DNA of 64,000 nucleotides from Nocardia vermiculata NBRC 100427 (GTDB lineage Bacteria; Actinomycetota; Actinomycetes; Mycobacteriales; Mycobacteriaceae): positions 1 to 64,000 of the forward strand of contig NZ_BDCA01000008.1 of NCBI RefSeq assembly GCF_001613265.1, in the 5' to 3' direction. Below the pieces are notes generated by a model. That model saw only the letters and a list, made by a program, of their open reading frames with translations. It was not told the origin of the DNA and searched no databases. The position numbers and the translations under genes are program-made. The stretch's first letter is position 1. The number at the start of each line of letters is the position of its first letter. This document shows positions 62,511 through 64,000 of the stretch, piece by piece.

Positions 62511-64000
62511 ATGGCGAAAAAGGTGAAGGACCCGGCCGATCCGGGACCCGACCTCTCCACGTGGATGATCTTCATCGGTTTCGGCGTGGTCGGAACCCTG
62601 TGGATCGCATTGCATCTCGGCAACAAGTTGTCGACCGATCCACAGGACGTGCCGCTCAATCCGATCGCGTGTATCGCCAAGATCGCACGGGGGCAACTGG
62701 ACTGGCCGCGCCCCTCGACGGTGATCGTGCTGCTGGTCGTGCTGGTGACCGTCGGCATCGTGCTCGTGCGCCGGGAGTTGAAGAAACGCAAGGGCCGCGG
62801 GGTACTGCCCATCGACGCCCGCGCCCAGCACATGGGGTCCGGCGGATCGATCGCGGCGCTGACCGAGGCCGGTGTGCGGAGCAAGGCAGAACAGTTGGGG
62901 GTGCGGCTCGGATACGAGGATTCTCCCGGAGTGCCGATCGGAGTCGGGGTGGTCGACGGCACCATGCTCTTCGGCTCCTACGAAGATCTGCACCTCGACA
63001 TCTGGGGGCCGCGCCAGGGCAAGACGACCTCCCGGGTGATTCCGGCGATTTTGTCGGCGGTCGGGCCGGTTCTGGTCACTTCCAACAAGCGCGACGTCGT
63101 CGACGCAACGCGAGATGTGCGGGAGGGCAAGGGCTCGCGGGCGTACGTGTTCGACCCGCAGGGGGTGGCGGGAGAACAGCACGCCACCTGGTACTGGGAC
63201 CCGCTCGGGTGGGTGGATGCCCGGCGCGAGGGATGCGAGATGCGTGCGGCCCGGCTGGCGGGACACTTCGCCGATGCCGACGACGGTGGTGAGGGTACCC
63301 CGGACAGCTACTTCGACCCGGAAGCCGAGGACCTGCTGGCGGCGCTGTTCCTCGCCGCCGCCGTGGCGGACCGTCCCATCACCCAGGTATGGGAGTGGGT
63401 CACCGATCCGAGTAACAACGAACCGGTGCAGATGCTGCGCGCGGTCGGTCATCACCTCGTGGCATCCGGTCTGGCCCAGCAGTACAACACCGCCGAACGC
63501 GTTCGTGACAGCATCTTCGGTACCGCCAAGAAGATGGTGCGGTGTCTGAAGCTGTCGAATGTGCACCAGTGGGTCACCCCGGGCGGTGACCGCCACCAGT
63601 TCGACGAATGGGATTTCCTGGACCGGAATTCGACCCTGTACTGCCTGTCGCTCGAGGGACGCGGCTCGGCCGGGCCACTGGTCAGCGCATTGACCGAGGC
63701 GGTCGTCGATGTGGCGATGCGCAAGGCCACCCATCAGTACCTGGGCCGGCTCGATATTCCGCTGCTGGCCGTGCTCGACGAGGCGGCCAACATCGTGCGC
63801 TGGAAGGATCTGCCCAAGCAGTACAGCCACTTCGGCTCGCGCGGCATCGTGGTGATGACGGTGCTGCAGTCGTGGGCGCAGGGCGTGCGCTGCTGGGGGT
63901 TGCCCGGTATGGAGGCGCTCTGGGCGGCGGCCAACATCAAGGTGCTGGGGCCCGGAATCGACGATATGGGCTTCCTCGCCGCCCGCTCCGAGGTCATCGG
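62511..64000 (+). CDS. TraG/VirD4-type coupling ATPase (3' end outside window)
   Basis: About 496 residues visible and no stop before the window edge. Two N-terminal helices (about 17-38 and 69-87) anchor it. Walker A is GPRQGKTT (166-173), and Walker B VLDEAANI includes Asp423 and Glu424. The sequence around HFGSRGIVVMTVLQSW fits the TraG/TraD motor. It would recruit the substrate to the channel. AGGAGGCGAG precedes the ATG. Confidence 0.9.
   Translation, partial: MAKKVKDPADPGPDLSTWMIFIGFGVVGTLWIALHLGNKLSTDPQDVPLNPIACIAKIARGQLDWPRPSTVIVLLVVLVTVGIVLVRRELKKRKGRGVLPIDARAQHMGSGGSIAALTEAGVRSKAEQLGVRLGYEDSPGVPIGVGVVDGTMLFGSYEDLHLDIWGPRQGKTTSRVIPAILSAVGPVLVTSNKRDVVDATRDVREGKGSRAYVFDPQGVAGEQHATWYWDPLGWVDARREGCEMRAARLAGHFADADDGGEGTPDSYFDPEAEDLLAALFLAAAVADRPITQVWEWVTDPSNNEPVQMLRAVGHHLVASGLAQQYNTAERVRDSIFGTAKKMVRCLKLSNVHQWVTPGGDRHQFDEWDFLDRNSTLYCLSLEGRGSAGPLVSALTEAVVDVAMRKATHQYLGRLDIPLLAVLDEAANIVRWKDLPKQYSHFGSRGIVVMTVLQSWAQGVRCWGLPGMEALWAAANIKVLGPGIDDMGFLAARSEVI

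Larger units (their letters stand above)
49279..64000 (+). other. Actinobacterial type IV secretion / conjugation-type operon (continues beyond window)
   Basis: Thirteen same-strand genes with coupled or short spacing. Core components are two pilin-sized membrane proteins, a VirB8/TcpC-like protein, a VirB6-like protein, an SCO6880-type protein, a VirB4-type ATPase, a VirB1-like wall hydrolase and a VirD4/TraG coupling ATPase. Two ParA-like proteins lacking P-loop lysines precede them. No relaxase, integrase, excisionase or direct-repeat boundary is visible, so I do not call an integrative element. It could be a mobile element module or a resident secretion system. Confidence 0.7.

Noticed and set aside
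1..64000. CRISPR array, rRNA operon or complete insertion sequence
   Set aside because: No regularly spaced repeats, no rRNA signature and no transposase with terminal inverted repeats were seen; the only transposase-like frame is the OrfA-type small gene at 59799.

Overview
The window is high-GC actinobacterial DNA, most likely from Nocardia or a close Nocardiaceae relative. The main evidence is gene order. The run thrS - HIT hydrolase - pgsA - patA - pimA - NUDIX, then pdxS ... tesB - pdxT - yebC - ruvCAB - yajC - secD - secF - solute-binding lipoprotein - apt - relA, matches the order I know from Mycobacterium tuberculosis (roughly Rv2614c to Rv2583c). The phosphatidylinositol mannoside genes (pgsA, patA, pimA) fit a mycolic-acid actinomycete. 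Starts are a mix of ATG and GTG, and ATGA or TGATG couplings are common.

Layout. 1-12.4 kb is accessory: a shortened acyl-CoA synthetase-like protein, an OafA-type acyltransferase, a secreted hydrolase, a tandem universal stress protein, and two adjacent paralogous SulP transporter/carbonic anhydrase fusions that share an upstream promoter box. 12.7-20.2 kb has an FhuF-like iron reductase and the thrS-to-NUDIX operon for phosphatidylinositol mannoside synthesis. 20.2-22.5 kb is an alkane hydroxylase operon (alkB and two rubredoxins) with a divergent TetR regulator. 22.7-31.7 kb has a 32-residue small-protein gene, pdxS, a block of accessory genes (VOC protein, WYL regulator, LysR regulator, kinase-like protein, MFS transporter), then tesB, pdxT and yebC. 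31.7-36.2 kb has a macrodomain protein, ruvCAB and a Baeyer-Villiger-type flavoprotein. 36.4-48.5 kb has yajC-secD-secF, a peptide/solute-binding lipoprotein, apt, an F420-type nitroreductase with a conspicuous operator-flanked promoter, an ABC-F protein, relA and a DMT permease.

From 49.3 kb to the right edge lies one long operon that reads as an actinobacterial type IV secretion / conjugation locus. In order it holds a bitopic membrane protein, two ParA-like proteins without P-loop lysines, a 38-residue coupled ORF, two small two-helix membrane proteins (pilin-like), a VirB8/TcpC-like protein, a VirB6-like polytopic protein, an SCO6880-type protein, a VirB4-like ATPase with a very long disordered N-terminus, a small transposase-type HTH protein, a three-domain wall hydrolase whose NlpC/P60 domain looks dead, a lipoprotein, and a TraG/VirD4 coupling ATPase cut by the window edge. 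No relaxase, integrase or attachment site is visible, so mobility is not established.

I saw no rRNA, no convincing tRNA, no CRISPR array and no complete insertion sequence. All family names come from reading motifs by eye; no database search was run.
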